From Planctomycetota bacterium (GTDB taxonomy: Bacteria; Planctomycetota; JAJSAM01; JAJVHW01), in NCBI GenBank assembly GCA_021776825.1, contig JAJFFG010000004.1, positions 91,279 through 155,278 on the forward strand: DNA of 64,000 bases. Reading direction: 5' to 3'. The position numbers and the translations under genes are program-made. Under the pieces are notes generated by a model that did not search any database, was not told the DNA's origin, and saw only the letters and a program-made list of their open reading frames with translations. Below are positions 33,466 through 42,154 of this stretch, piece after piece (the first letter of the stretch is position 1; each line of letters opens with the position of its first letter).

Positions 33466-34476
33466 ATGCTGCGACTCCGTTCCCTCTGCGCCGCGCTCGT
33501 CATGGGGCTCCTCGTCGCGCTCCCCGCTGCGGCCGACATCGTCGATCGCCTCGACCAGAAGGCGCCCGAGGTCGCGTGCACGAAGTGGTGGAACGGCAAG
33601 TCGCCGAAGATCGCGAAACTCGGCGGTGTCGTGCTCCTGCACGTCCACAACCCCACGAAGATCACGTCGAAGGCGTTCGAGGGGAAGCTGAAGGAGTGGC
33701 ACGGCGAGCAGGCCGGCAAGTCGTTCCAGATGATCGAGATCCTCGTGGATTGCACCGAGGCGGATGCGCAGGACTACGTCGATCGCAGCCGCGCCACCTG
33801 GCTCGTCGGATACGACGGCAAGGGGTCCTCCGCATTTGCCTACCCAGGGAACTCCGTCCCGCGGACGTACCTGATCGGGCCGGACGGCGTCGTCGTCTGG
33901 CACGCGCACATCGGCGCGCTGAAGGATGAGTTCCTCGATGCGCAGTACGCGCGTGTCGGGTACTACTCCAAGGACGTGCCGCGCAAGTGCAAGGCGCTCG
34001 CCAAAGCCGCGCGCGAACTGCGCTTCGGCGCGGCCGTGAAGGAAGCCGACAAGCTCCTCGCGAACGCGAGAGCGACCGACGAGGAGAAGGCCCTCGCCGA
34101 GTCGGTCAAGGCCGAGGTCGCGCGCTACCACGCACTGCAGATGAAGGTCGTTCGCTCGCTCGAGAAGGAGCTCGACTGGGGCATCGTCAGTCGGCGTGTC
34201 GAACGCATGCGGACGATCTACAAGGGCACGGATCTCGCAGACGATGTCGAGAAGAAGTGGGAGCAGCTCGAGGCCAATCCCCGCGTCGCGTACGTCGCGG
34301 AGAAGGAGCGACTGCTCGACCTGATCATCGACAAGACGAACACCGCCAAGAAGGGCGACGTCGAGTCGGCGCTGCGCGAACTGAAGTCGTTCGTCGCGAG
34401 CTACCAGAACATGAAGCCCGCCGAGAAGGCGCGACGTTGGATCACGGAGTACGAACGACTCCTCGGGGAGATGTGA
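33466..34476 (+). CDS. Secreted thioredoxin-fold protein without CxxC
   Basis: A 336-residue exported protein (signal peptide ending A-L-P-A-A-A-D). Residues about 30-150 have a redoxin fold: an A-P-E-V start, G-G-V-V-L-L-H-V-H-N-P-T, and the cis-proline segment S-V-P-R-T-Y-L-I-G-P-D-G-V-V-V-W-H. The catalytic Cys pair is missing (only A-C-T-K-W-W, before the usual site), so it is unlikely to be a disulfide oxidoreductase. The C-terminal half is a charged helical region with A-x-x-L/A repeats, probably a coiled or TPR-like stalk. Its TGA overlaps the ATG of the next lipoprotein (TGATG). Confidence 0.75.
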   Translation: MLRLRSLCAALVMGLLVALPAAADIVDRLDQKAPEVACTKWWNGKSPKIAKLGGVVLLHVHNPTKITSKAFEGKLKEWHGEQAGKSFQMIEILVDCTEADAQDYVDRSRATWLVGYDGKGSSAFAYPGNSVPRTYLIGPDGVVVWHAHIGALKDEFLDAQYARVGYYSKDVPRKCKALAKAARELRFGAAVKEADKLLANARATDEEKALAESVKAEVARYHALQMKVVRSLEKELDWGIVSRRVERMRTIYKGTDLADDVEKKWEQLEANPRVAYVAEKERLLDLIIDKTNTAKKGDVESALRELKSFVASYQNMKPAEKARRWITEYERLLGEM

Positions 34477-35453
34477 TGCGCACGAAGTCCCTCGCGATCG
34501 CTCTGCTGCTCACCCTCACGATGGCGTGTCACACGCAGCAGCACGATCCGCCGCAGCCGGTCCCGCCCGTCGATCCGGCGGACCCAGCTGATCCAACGGT
34601 CCCAGCCGAGCCAGTTGCGCCACAGATCCCGGTGCCGTCTGTCGACGCGTTCTGGCCCGCCGAGATCCAGGTCCCCGAGACGTGGACGTGCGGCGATCTG
34701 CCGCCGGTGGGGGAGCGGATCATCATCGCCGTCGATGCGGCGGGTGCGATCAGCGTCGACGACATCGCGATGGACTGGGAGGAGATGAACGAACTCCTCA
34801 CGAACAAGGCTGAGGCGTACCGCCGCGACAACGGGGCCAGCGCGCTGCACGCGGTGCTCGCCGTCGATGCGTCGCTGCCGTGGGCGGTGGCGCAGCATCT
34901 CGCCCAGGCCTGCGCGGCCGCGTGGGTGGTTCGCCTCTACTTCGCGGTCTCGCCGGCCGACGGGGGCGAACCGGGTGCGTTCGCGCTCTACCTGCCACAG
35001 GATCGTGGGCTCGCCGCGACGATCACGAGAGTCCGCGACGTGCCGAAGCGAGCCGTCCGCGTTCGCGACGGCTGGCCGCCGACGGATCCCATGGGGCTGC
35101 ACGACATCCTGAACACGGACTTGCGCGAGCACCCGGCGATCGAGTTCGAGGTGGACGCGAAGGCGGGCGCCCGCGTGGGCCTCGTTCTGCGGCTGTTCGA
35201 CATCGCCGCGACGCAGGGCGTGACGCGCGCGGGCATCGTCGGTGTCCCGGGACGCGTCGGCCTCGACGGACTTGCCCCCGTGGTCGCTACACACGCGACG
35301 CCGGCACGCAAGATCACGGTCGTCGGTCGCGAGATGCGCGGTCCACCGGCGCTGATTCCGGTCGCCGCACGCGTGCACGGCGCGTACGCGGGATTCACGG
35401 AGCGCCCGCCGCTCTCACCGGAGAAGGAGATCGAGATCGAGGAGCCACGCTAG
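34476..35453 (+). CDS. Lipoprotein with ExbD-like repeats
   Basis: A 325-residue lipoprotein (T-L-T-M-A-C, Cys18) with a long Pro/Asp/Val linker (P-V-D-P-A-D-P-A-D-P). Residues about 82-160 follow the ExbD/TolR periplasmic pattern: I-I-I-A-V-D-A-A-G-A-I-S-V-D-D, a helix, H-A-V-L-A-V-D-A-S-L-P-W then V-V-R-L-Y-F-A-V. A second similar module covers about 185-265. ExbD domains normally follow a transmembrane anchor; a lipid-anchored double version is unusual. It is coupled to the thioredoxin-fold gene upstream. The 3' end overlaps the convergent NHL-repeat gene by 4 bp. Confidence 0.6.
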   Translation: MRTKSLAIALLLTLTMACHTQQHDPPQPVPPVDPADPADPTVPAEPVAPQIPVPSVDAFWPAEIQVPETWTCGDLPPVGERIIIAVDAAGAISVDDIAMDWEEMNELLTNKAEAYRRDNGASALHAVLAVDASLPWAVAQHLAQACAAAWVVRLYFAVSPADGGEPGAFALYLPQDRGLAATITRVRDVPKRAVRVRDGWPPTDPMGLHDILNTDLREHPAIEFEVDAKAGARVGLVLRLFDIAATQGVTRAGIVGVPGRVGLDGLAPVVATHATPARKITVVGREMRGPPALIPVAARVHGAYAGFTERPPLSPEKEIEIEEPR

Positions 35454-37684
35454 CGTGGCGGCTTCGCCATGAGGATCTCGGGCCCGGACGGGAACTGGTG
35501 CGCGAAGCGCGTCAGGTTGTTGAACGAGTCCGCGATGATCAGCCCGTCGCCGGCGATCGCGATGTCGGCCGGTGACCCGAGAAGCCCGGGGAGCGGTCCC
35601 TCCTCGATGCCGAGCCCGGGCACGCCGACCTGGCCGGCCAGGATGCTGACGAGCCCCGCCTCGAAGTCGACCTGGTAGACCACGCCCGCCTCGAGGTCCG
35701 CGACGTACAGAATGTTGCGGACGAAGTCGTAGTCGATCGCGGTGATCGCCGCGAACTGCGCGACGGTCGGTGCGAGCCCGTCCGCCACACCGCTCGCTCC
35801 ACCCAGCGGGTCGCCCGCCACGGTCAGGTTGACCTCGCTCGGGCCGGGCCCACTCAGGAACCGGACGCGCGCCGAGTCGGCGATGTAGAACCCCCCGTTG
35901 GCGGGGACCATGTCGACGAGGAAGTCGAAGCCCGCCACGCTTAGCGGCGTGCCGTCCGCGCTGTTGCCGGCGGTGATACCGAGGAACGGGGAGATGTCGC
36001 CGAGCAGGTCGATCTGACGGATGCGTCCGAAGAACACGTCTGCGATGAAGACGTTGCCGACCGGGTCGACCAGTATCTCTGCGATCCCGCCGAACGTGGC
36101 GCTGAGCGCCGGACCGCCGTCGCCACTGCTGCCGAATCCGCCGGTCCCCGCGAAGCGATTCACAGCGCCGTTGGTCTCGATGATGAACAGCTCGACCGGC
36201 GTCGCCACAAGCAGCTGGCCGCCGGGCGTCGCAGCCAGCGACGTCAGTGGGGACGTGCCGAAGTCGAAGTCCAGCCGGTCGGTGCCGTCGCGGGTCGCGA
36301 CGCCGCCGCCGGCAAACGTCGAGACCGACGTCCCGCCGAGCTCGAGGAACTCGATCTTGTGGACCAGGCTGTCGCCGAGCCGGTTCGCGACGAACGCGCC
36401 GCCGAACGAGGTTCCGAACTCGCCCGGTCCGAACGGGAGCAGCACCTCGGGCAGGCTCACCGTCGCGATCGTCTCGAAGAACGGCGTGAAGACGAACGGC
36501 GGACCGACGCCGGCGAACACGCTGAAGTGACTGACGGCCGCCGTGATCGTGCCGGCCGGGACGTTGACGACGTACGGGCCGGGAACGACCGAGAGGTTGC
36601 CGTCGGCGTCCTTGGTGATGAGGACGACATCACCGGGGTCGGCGACGAGACCGAAGTCCACCGGGATCGTCAGGTCCACGGCTTCGAGGAACTCCAGACC
36701 CTCAGGACCGAAGAACACGGCGGGGCCGATGCCTGCCAGGTTCTGGCCGGTCACGCTGTCCACCAGTTCCTCGGCGGTGCCGATCACGATCGGTGTGTTC
36801 GACGGGAGCGCCCCGGGCGGAATGTCGATCCCGGCACCCACGATCGCGCTGAGCGGATCGTTGGGGTCGGCAGGCGGCACGATGACGAGCTCGCCCCCGG
36901 CCGCACCGATGATCTTCGCGACGGCCGCCTGACCGCCTGCCTGGCCGGTCCCGATCGTGTCGTCAGTGACATCGACGCGCGACTTCGACGACTTCGGCTG
37001 CTTGACCTTCACCGACGCCTTCACGCCTCCACCCGTCGCGTTCGTGTCCTCGACGACGAGCGCGTAGGTCCCGGAGAACGGCACCTGGATCTTCTTCGCC
37101 GTGTCGCTGGCTGCCTTGAGGGCCGGAGCGGTCAGGTCGAGCGAGAACCCGTTCGGACCGTCGATGCGGAGCAGGTTCGGCACGACGTCCGACTTCTTCG
37201 CGGTCACCTTCGCCGTGATGAGGGACTCGGCGTCCGCGGCGAACTCGACGAAGGTCTCGCCGACGCCGACGGCATCGGGACCGACGTACTTCTTCGGGCT
37301 CTTCCAGCCGATCTTGATCGTGTAGTCGCCGGTGGTCGTCTGGTCGCGAGACGTGACCTGGACCTCGTAGCGAGCCGTGGTCGGGGCAACCACCTTCGAG
37401 GCCGACGCCGCCTGGCCCTTCTCCTTGATGCGATCCGCACCGAGGACCGCCTCCTGGTCGTCGAGGATCCGAATCGAGACAGCCGGGCCGTCCTTCGCGC
37501 CCTTGGCCTTCACCTTGATCACCGCCCCGGCGGGGCAGTCGATGAAGTAGCGCTCGACCTCGTTCGCCGGCTCGAGCGTGCCGGCGGTGGTGTTGCCATT
37601 GCCGACGACGAGCTGGATTCCGCCGAACGCTGTGGTCGCAAGAAGCGACAGCGCGGCCAGAATGGTCACGAGACTGCGTGCCAT
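35450..37684 (-). CDS. Exported NHL-repeat/beta-propeller protein
   Basis: A 744-residue exported protein. The signal peptide is M-A-R-S-L-V-T-I-L-A-A-L-S-L-L-A-T-T-A-F-G. Two beta-sandwich segments follow (about residues 25-220, one resembling PPC domains: E-V-E-R-Y-F-I-D-C-P-A-G-A). A ZU5-like G-A-G-I-D-I-P-P-G-A-L-P comes at about 285. From residue 430 NHL-type propeller blades appear, including F-A-G-T-G-G-F-G-S-S-G-D-G-G-P-A-L-S-A-T-F and repeated N-V-F-I-A-D, L-Y-V-A-D and L-I-I-A-D. Such proteins bind ligands or partners extracellularly. Start 37684 is preceded by GAAGGGGG; the longer frame to 37783 is not needed. Confidence 0.8.
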   Translation of the reverse strand: MARSLVTILAALSLLATTAFGGIQLVVGNGNTTAGTLEPANEVERYFIDCPAGAVIKVKAKGAKDGPAVSIRILDDQEAVLGADRIKEKGQAASASKVVAPTTARYEVQVTSRDQTTTGDYTIKIGWKSPKKYVGPDAVGVGETFVEFAADAESLITAKVTAKKSDVVPNLLRIDGPNGFSLDLTAPALKAASDTAKKIQVPFSGTYALVVEDTNATGGGVKASVKVKQPKSSKSRVDVTDDTIGTGQAGGQAAVAKIIGAAGGELVIVPPADPNDPLSAIVGAGIDIPPGALPSNTPIVIGTAEELVDSVTGQNLAGIGPAVFFGPEGLEFLEAVDLTIPVDFGLVADPGDVVLITKDADGNLSVVPGPYVVNVPAGTITAAVSHFSVFAGVGPPFVFTPFFETIATVSLPEVLLPFGPGEFGTSFGGAFVANRLGDSLVHKIEFLELGGTSVSTFAGGGVATRDGTDRLDFDFGTSPLTSLAATPGGQLLVATPVELFIIETNGAVNRFAGTGGFGSSGDGGPALSATFGGIAEILVDPVGNVFIADVFFGRIRQIDLLGDISPFLGITAGNSADGTPLSVAGFDFLVDMVPANGGFYIADSARVRFLSGPGPSEVNLTVAGDPLGGASGVADGLAPTVAQFAAITAIDYDFVRNILYVADLEAGVVYQVDFEAGLVSILAGQVGVPGLGIEEGPLPGLLGSPADIAIAGDGLIIADSFNNLTRFAHQFPSGPEILMAKPPR

Positions 37685-37798
37685 CAATGTCCCCCTTCGA
37701 GTGGGACTGCGATCCCACACACTCTGGAGGATAACGCGACGACGACGCTCTGGGACCGCCTCGTTCCGCCACCAACGCCGCACGACAAGCCGGGATGC

Positions 37799-38065
37799 GT
37801 GCTGCTGGGCTTCTGGCTCGTGGTGGCAGTGGAGGCGGGCACCGTGATCGGGCTGCTCTCGCTGCGCACGTACATGCGCTCCGGGCCTCGGATGGGGTTG
37901 GAGGGCCTCGTGGCACTACCTCTGTGGACGTTCCTGGGTGGGGCTGCCCTCGGGCTGCTGCTGTTCTGGCGCGGCGTTGGGCCGCTGTCGCGGGGGCTAC
38001 GAGCACTCTCGGTGCTTCTAGCGCTCTTGGGTCTCGCCGCGCTCGTCCTGGTCCGAATCGGCTGA
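37799..38065 (+). CDS. Small three-helix membrane protein
   Basis: About 88 residues from GTG 37799, with three hydrophobic segments (L-L-G-F-W-L-V-V-A-V-E-A-G-T-V, L-W-T-F-L-G-G-A-A-L-G-L-L-L-F and L-S-V-L-L-A-L-L-G-L-A-A-L-V). The frame is open far upstream as a shadow of the NHL gene, so the start is uncertain; translation may begin nearer 37740, where CTGGAGG could act as a ribosome site. No family is recognised. Confidence 0.4.
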   Translation: MLLGFWLVVAVEAGTVIGLLSLRTYMRSGPRMGLEGLVALPLWTFLGGAALGLLLFWRGVGPLSRGLRALSVLLALLGLAALVLVRIG

Positions 38066-38148
38066 GCGTGCCGGTGCCCCCGCCTTACGTGGCGACTCCG
38101 ATCACCCCTGGCTACCCTCGTCGGTTGGCTTCCGCGGAGACCGTATCC

Positions 38149-38709
38149 ATGCCGAAAACCCTCGTCACGCTGCACGTCAACGGAGCCACCTATGAGGTGG
38201 CCGTCAAGCCCCAGGACACCCTGGCGCTGGCGCTGCGCGACGGCTGCGGCCTGACCGGGACGAAGATCGGCTGCGACATGGGCACGTGCGGCTGCTGCAC
38301 GGTGCTCGTCGAGGGCCGTCCCGTCCTCTCGTGCCTGACCCTGGCCCTCGAGGCCGAGGACTGGCAGATCGAGACGATCGAGGGCCTCTCGGGCGCGGAA
38401 CGGCTGCACCCGGTCCAGGAGGCCTTCGCCACCTGCGGCGGCTCGCAGTGCGGCTACTGCACGCCGGGCTTCGTGATGACGTCGGTGGCGCTCCTTCGAG
38501 ACAACGCCGCCCCGAGCCGCGACGAGATCAAGGCCGCGATCGCCGGCAACCTGTGCCGGTGCACGGGCTACGCCAAGATCGTGGACGCCGTGGAGAAGGC
38601 CGGAAGCGACATGCGCTCGGCCGATGCGGGCGCGACCCCGCCGACGACCGGAGAGAAGGATGACGCAGGGATTCAAGGTCGTCGGCAGACGGCTGCCGCT
38701 GGTCGATAG
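38149..38709 (+). CDS. Molybdenum hydroxylase small subunit, two [2Fe-2S] clusters (HcrC/XdhC-type)
   Basis: A 186-residue iron-sulfur subunit that passes electrons between the FAD and molybdenum subunits. The plant-type ferredoxin domain has Cys42, Cys47, Cys50 and Cys62 (G-C-D-M-G-T-C-G-C-C, then L-S-C). The four-helix second domain has Cys101 and Cys104 (G-S-Q-C-G-Y-C-T-P-G) and Cys136 and Cys138 (N-L-C-R-C-T-G-Y). Length is slightly above the usual 160 because of a Ser/Thr/Gly tail that overlaps the next gene by 50 bp. Gene order small-large-medium, with a four-cysteine loop in the medium subunit, points to the 4-hydroxybenzoyl-CoA reductase type. Confidence 0.9.
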   Translation: MPKTLVTLHVNGATYEVAVKPQDTLALALRDGCGLTGTKIGCDMGTCGCCTVLVEGRPVLSCLTLALEAEDWQIETIEGLSGAERLHPVQEAFATCGGSQCGYCTPGFVMTSVALLRDNAAPSRDEIKAAIAGNLCRCTGYAKIVDAVEKAGSDMRSADAGATPPTTGEKDDAGIQGRRQTAAAGR

Positions 38710-40987
38710 CTGGAAGAAAGTCACCGGCGCCGCGGTCTACGGCGACGACGTCCGCTTTCCGAACACGCTGATCTGTCGTCTGCTGCGGTCCACGCTGCCG
38801 CATGCGCGCATCCTGCGTATCGACACGAGCGCGGCCGAGGCGATCCCCGGCGTACGCGCCATCGTCACGGGCGCCGACGCGTCCGCTCGCTTCGGCGTGC
38901 TCCCGATCAGCCAGGACGAAGAGGCCCTGGCGATCGAGAAGGTCCGCTACGTCGGTGATATCGTCGCCGCGGTAGCCGCCGACGACGAAGAGACCGCGCG
39001 TCAGGGCGTCGCGGCGATCGAGGTCGTCTACGAGCGGCTGCCCGACTACTTCGACATCGACGAGGGTCTCGACCCCGTCGAGGAGCCGATCCACGCGTGG
39101 ACGCGCGACGGCTCGAACTGTCAGAAGCGCGTCGATCAGCACTTCGGCGACGTCGACGCCGCGCTCGACGCCGGCAAGGTCAAGCCGCAGGGACACTTCT
39201 CGTTCATCGGGGTCGGCCACGCGTTCACCGAGCCGCACTCGGTCACCGCTGTGCCCGAGCCCGACGGCCGCATGACGCTCTACACGCCGACGCAGGTCCC
39301 GCACTACGTGCATCGCGCGCTCGCCAAGGTGCTCGAGATGCCGATGCACCGCATCAAGGTGTTCCGCACCGCCGTGGGCGGCGGCTTCGGTGGCAAGAGC
39401 GATCCGTTCCCGCACGAGATGGCCGTCTGCCTGCTCGCGCGCAAGATCCAGCGCCCGATCCGGCTGACGTTCGATCGCGAGGAGATCTTCCTCACGAACC
39501 GCGGTCGCCACCCCGGCATCGTCGACGTGCAGATCCCCGTCAGCGAGGACGGCAAGATCCTCGCGATGGACGTCAACGCCGTCATCGACGGCGGCGCGTT
39601 CGGCTCCTTCGGCGTGGTGACGACGTACTACAACGGCATCTTCAGCCAGGGCCCGTACAAGGTGCCGGAGTTCCGCTACTCGGGACGTCGCGTCTACACG
39701 AACAAGGCGCCCTGCGGCGCGATGCGCGGCCACGGCGCGGTGAACGCGCGCTACGCGATCGAGAGCGTCCTCGACATGGCGGCCGAGGAGCTCAATCTCG
39801 ACCCGATCGAGATGCGCTTGGACAACGTGCTCGAGCCGTACTCGAAGACGACGAACGAGTTCCGCATCACGTCGAACGGCATCGTCGAGTGCCTCGAGCG
39901 CTGCCGCGACGAGTCCGAGTGGCCGAGCAAGAAGGGCAACCTGCCGTTCGGCAAGGGCATCGGCGTCGGCTGCGGCTTCTTCATCTCCGGTTCCGCGCTC
40001 CCGATCCACCAGACGCGTACGCCGCAGTCGACCGTGCATCTGCAGATCGACGTCGATGGTGGCGTCACCGCGCACTCGATGGGCGCCGAGATCGGGCAGG
40101 GTTCGGACACGGTCATCGCCATCGCCGTCGCCGAGGTGCTCGGCCTGACGATGGACTTCATCCGCGTGCGGAGCGACGACAGCGACACCGCGCCGCTCGA
40201 CCTCGGCGCGTACAGCTCGCGCGGCTGCTTCATGATCGGCAATGCTGCTCGCGAGGCCGCACTCGTCATCCGCAAGAAGCTCTCTCGTGCGGCGGAGCGA
40301 CTCAGTGGACACCCCGCTGACGACTTCGATTTCGAGGACGCCAAGCTCATCGCGCTGTCGGACCCGTCGATCGTCATCAGCTACTTCGAAGCGCTGACCG
40401 AGGCGCTCGCCGACAACGGCGCGCTCATCGCGAAGGGCTGGTACCAGAGCCCGCGCATGGGCGGCTCGTTCAAGGGCGCCGGCGCCGGCCTCGCTCCGGC
40501 GTACTCGTTCAACGCGTCCGTCGCCGAGGTCGACGTCGATCTCGAGACCGGACTCGTGACGTGTCCGCGGATCTGGCTCGCGCACGACTGCGGTCGCGCG
40601 CTGAACCCGCTCGCCGTCGAGGGACAGATCGAGGGCTGCATCCACATGGGCCTCGGGCAGGCCTTGATGGAGGAGATGCGTTACTCGAAGGGCCGCATCT
40701 CGAACCCGCACCTGCTGGATTACAAGATCCTCGGGCCGTTCGAGACGCCCGAGATGCACGTGCTGATCGTCGAGTCCGAGGACAAGGAAGGGCCGTTCGG
40801 CGCCAAGGAGTCGGGCGAGGGCCCGCTGCTGCCCGTGCTGCCCGCGATCGGCAACGCGCTCTACAACGCCATCGGCTATCGCGCGTACGACTTGCCGATC
40901 CGGCCCGAGAAGGTGTTCGCGCACCTCGAGAAGATGCGGAAGTCCGAGACGGGCTTCTCGAAGACCTGGGAGACGAACGGCCGATGA
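38660..40987 (+). CDS. Molybdenum hydroxylase catalytic subunit (HcrA/XdhA-type)
   Basis: A 775-residue molybdopterin-binding subunit of the xanthine oxidase family. It opens V-V-G-R-R-L-P-L-V-D-S-W-K-K-V-T-G-A-A-V-Y-G-D-D. Cofactor-binding motifs include V-G-G-G-F-G-G-K-S, A-P-C-G-A-M-R-G-H-G, M-G-A-E-I-G-Q-G-S-D-T and the active-site Glu in G-A-K-E-S-G-E-G-P. The exact substrate cannot be read: the family includes xanthine dehydrogenase, CO dehydrogenase and 4-hydroxybenzoyl-CoA reductase. GAGAGAAGG precedes ATG 38660. It overlaps the subunits on both sides, so all three are one operon. Confidence 0.92.
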   Translation: MTQGFKVVGRRLPLVDSWKKVTGAAVYGDDVRFPNTLICRLLRSTLPHARILRIDTSAAEAIPGVRAIVTGADASARFGVLPISQDEEALAIEKVRYVGDIVAAVAADDEETARQGVAAIEVVYERLPDYFDIDEGLDPVEEPIHAWTRDGSNCQKRVDQHFGDVDAALDAGKVKPQGHFSFIGVGHAFTEPHSVTAVPEPDGRMTLYTPTQVPHYVHRALAKVLEMPMHRIKVFRTAVGGGFGGKSDPFPHEMAVCLLARKIQRPIRLTFDREEIFLTNRGRHPGIVDVQIPVSEDGKILAMDVNAVIDGGAFGSFGVVTTYYNGIFSQGPYKVPEFRYSGRRVYTNKAPCGAMRGHGAVNARYAIESVLDMAAEELNLDPIEMRLDNVLEPYSKTTNEFRITSNGIVECLERCRDESEWPSKKGNLPFGKGIGVGCGFFISGSALPIHQTRTPQSTVHLQIDVDGGVTAHSMGAEIGQGSDTVIAIAVAEVLGLTMDFIRVRSDDSDTAPLDLGAYSSRGCFMIGNAAREAALVIRKKLSRAAERLSGHPADDFDFEDAKLIALSDPSIVISYFEALTEALADNGALIAKGWYQSPRMGGSFKGAGAGLAPAYSFNASVAEVDVDLETGLVTCPRIWLAHDCGRALNPLAVEGQIEGCIHMGLGQALMEEMRYSKGRISNPHLLDYKILGPFETPEMHVLIVESEDKEGPFGAKESGEGPLLPVLPAIGNALYNAIGYRAYDLPIRPEKVFAHLEKMRKSETGFSKTWETNGR

Positions 40988-42015
40988 TGATCCTCCCTGA
41001 GTTCGAGTTGCTCCGTCCGCGGAGCGTCGACGAGGCGATCGCGGCGGCCCGCGGCGCGTCCGGTCGCTTCGACTACCTGGCCGGCGGCACCGATCTGCTC
41101 TGCAACTACAAGTGGGGCATCAACACGGAGCCGACCGTGATCAGCCTGCGCCACATCGCCGACCTGCGCGGTCGCGACGGCGGGCGCGTGGGCGGTGGCG
41201 TGACGCTCGGCGAGCTCGAGCGCGACGCGGACTTCCTGCACGACTACCCCGTGTTCGAGCGCACGCTCGATCGCCTCGCATCCCCGCTGATTCGTCAGAC
41301 CGGCACGGTCGCCGGCAACCTGCTCGTCGACACGCGCTGCATCTGGCTCAACCAGTCGGAGTTCGCACGCCAGGCGCTCGGCAACTGCCTGAAGGCGGAC
41401 GGCCCCGAGTGCCGTGTGGTGAAGGGCTCGACCGACTACTGCTACGCGAACTACTCGGGCGACATGGCGCCGGTGTTCATGGTGCTCGGCGCCACGATCA
41501 CGTTGGCCGGTCCGGACGGTCAGCGCACGATGCCGCTGCGTGAGTTCTTCGTCGGCGACGGCATCGAGCGCTTCGTGAAGAAGAAGGAGGAGATCGTCGT
41601 CTCGATCGACATCCCCTCCGACGCGAAGACCCTGCGCGCCAGCTACCAGAAGTTCCGTGTTCGCGAGGCGTGGGACTTCCCGGAGCTCGCCGTGGCCGCT
41701 GCCGCGCGCATGGATGGCGACCGCATTGCGGAACTGTTCCTCGTGGCGAACGCCGTCTCGACGATCCCGCTCTGGCTCGACGACGTTGCGCAGAAGCACG
41801 TGGGTGCCACGCTCGACGACGCCTCGATCGAAGAGATCGTTGCCGACGTCATGAAGGCGTCGAAGCCCGTCCGCGCGACGCTGCTGCCGCCGACGTATCG
41901 CAAGCAGATGGTGGGTGTGATGACCCGCCGCGCGCTGCGCGAGATCCGCGGTGACGCGGATGCGGGCGCCCAGCCGGGAACACAGCCGGGAACACAGCCC
42001 GGCGCGGCCGCGTAG
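40984..42015 (+). CDS. Molybdenum hydroxylase FAD subunit with extra [4Fe-4S] loop (HcrB-type)
   Basis: A 343-residue FAD subunit. FAD motifs Y-L-A-G-G-T-D-L-L (31-39) and T-V-A-G-N-L-L (108-114) are present. Between them and the rest of the domain lies an insertion with Cys119, Cys135, Cys143 and Cys153, spaced C-x15-C-x7-C-x9-C, in a context N-Q-S-E and S-G-D-M-A-P. The 4-hydroxybenzoyl-CoA reductase beta subunit has an almost identical loop that holds a [4Fe-4S] cluster; xanthine dehydrogenases lack it. The C-terminus ends in a 12-bp tandem repeat giving Q-P-G-T three times. ATG 40984 overlaps the catalytic subunit stop. Confidence 0.9.
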   Translation: MMILPEFELLRPRSVDEAIAAARGASGRFDYLAGGTDLLCNYKWGINTEPTVISLRHIADLRGRDGGRVGGGVTLGELERDADFLHDYPVFERTLDRLASPLIRQTGTVAGNLLVDTRCIWLNQSEFARQALGNCLKADGPECRVVKGSTDYCYANYSGDMAPVFMVLGATITLAGPDGQRTMPLREFFVGDGIERFVKKKEEIVVSIDIPSDAKTLRASYQKFRVREAWDFPELAVAAAARMDGDRIAELFLVANAVSTIPLWLDDVAQKHVGATLDDASIEEIVADVMKASKPVRATLLPPTYRKQMVGVMTRRALREIRGDADAGAQPGTQPGTQPGAAA

Positions 42016-42073
42016 GGCGAGCGCAGCGAGGGGCGGATCCCTCCCGCTGCGGGCCGTGGCCCTCGTCGTCGCG

Positions 42074-42121
42074 GGGCGGATCAGGAGATCCGCCCGTACG
42101 GGAGGGTCTCCTGACCCTCCC
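42074..42121. repeat. Two consecutive REP-like hairpins
   Basis: GGGCGGATC-AGGA-GATCCGCCC (42074-42095), GTAC, then GGGAGGGTC-TCCT-GACCCTCCC (42100-42121). The second hairpin has a different stem but the same architecture and loop. They lie between the converging hydroxylase operon and CRTAC1 gene and could end both transcripts. A half-element GGGGCGGATCCCTC is at about 42032. Confidence 0.8.
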
Positions 42122-42154
42122 CGACCCGCGTGACGGGGGCGCCACTTCCTCGGC

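Noticed and set aside
31912..34131. 739-codon antisense ORF across the RNase and thioredoxin-fold genes
   Set aside because: It spans two well-supported sense genes and their intergenic gap; its composition is shadow-like.
36359..38065. 568-codon frame ending in a membrane segment
   Set aside because: Most of it is antisense to the NHL-repeat gene. Only the last ~88 codons are protein-like and are annotated separately.
38528..40924. 798-codon antisense ORF opposite the hydroxylase catalytic subunit
   Set aside because: It is the mirror of a strongly supported gene, with low-complexity Arg/Asp/Val composition typical of high-GC shadow frames.
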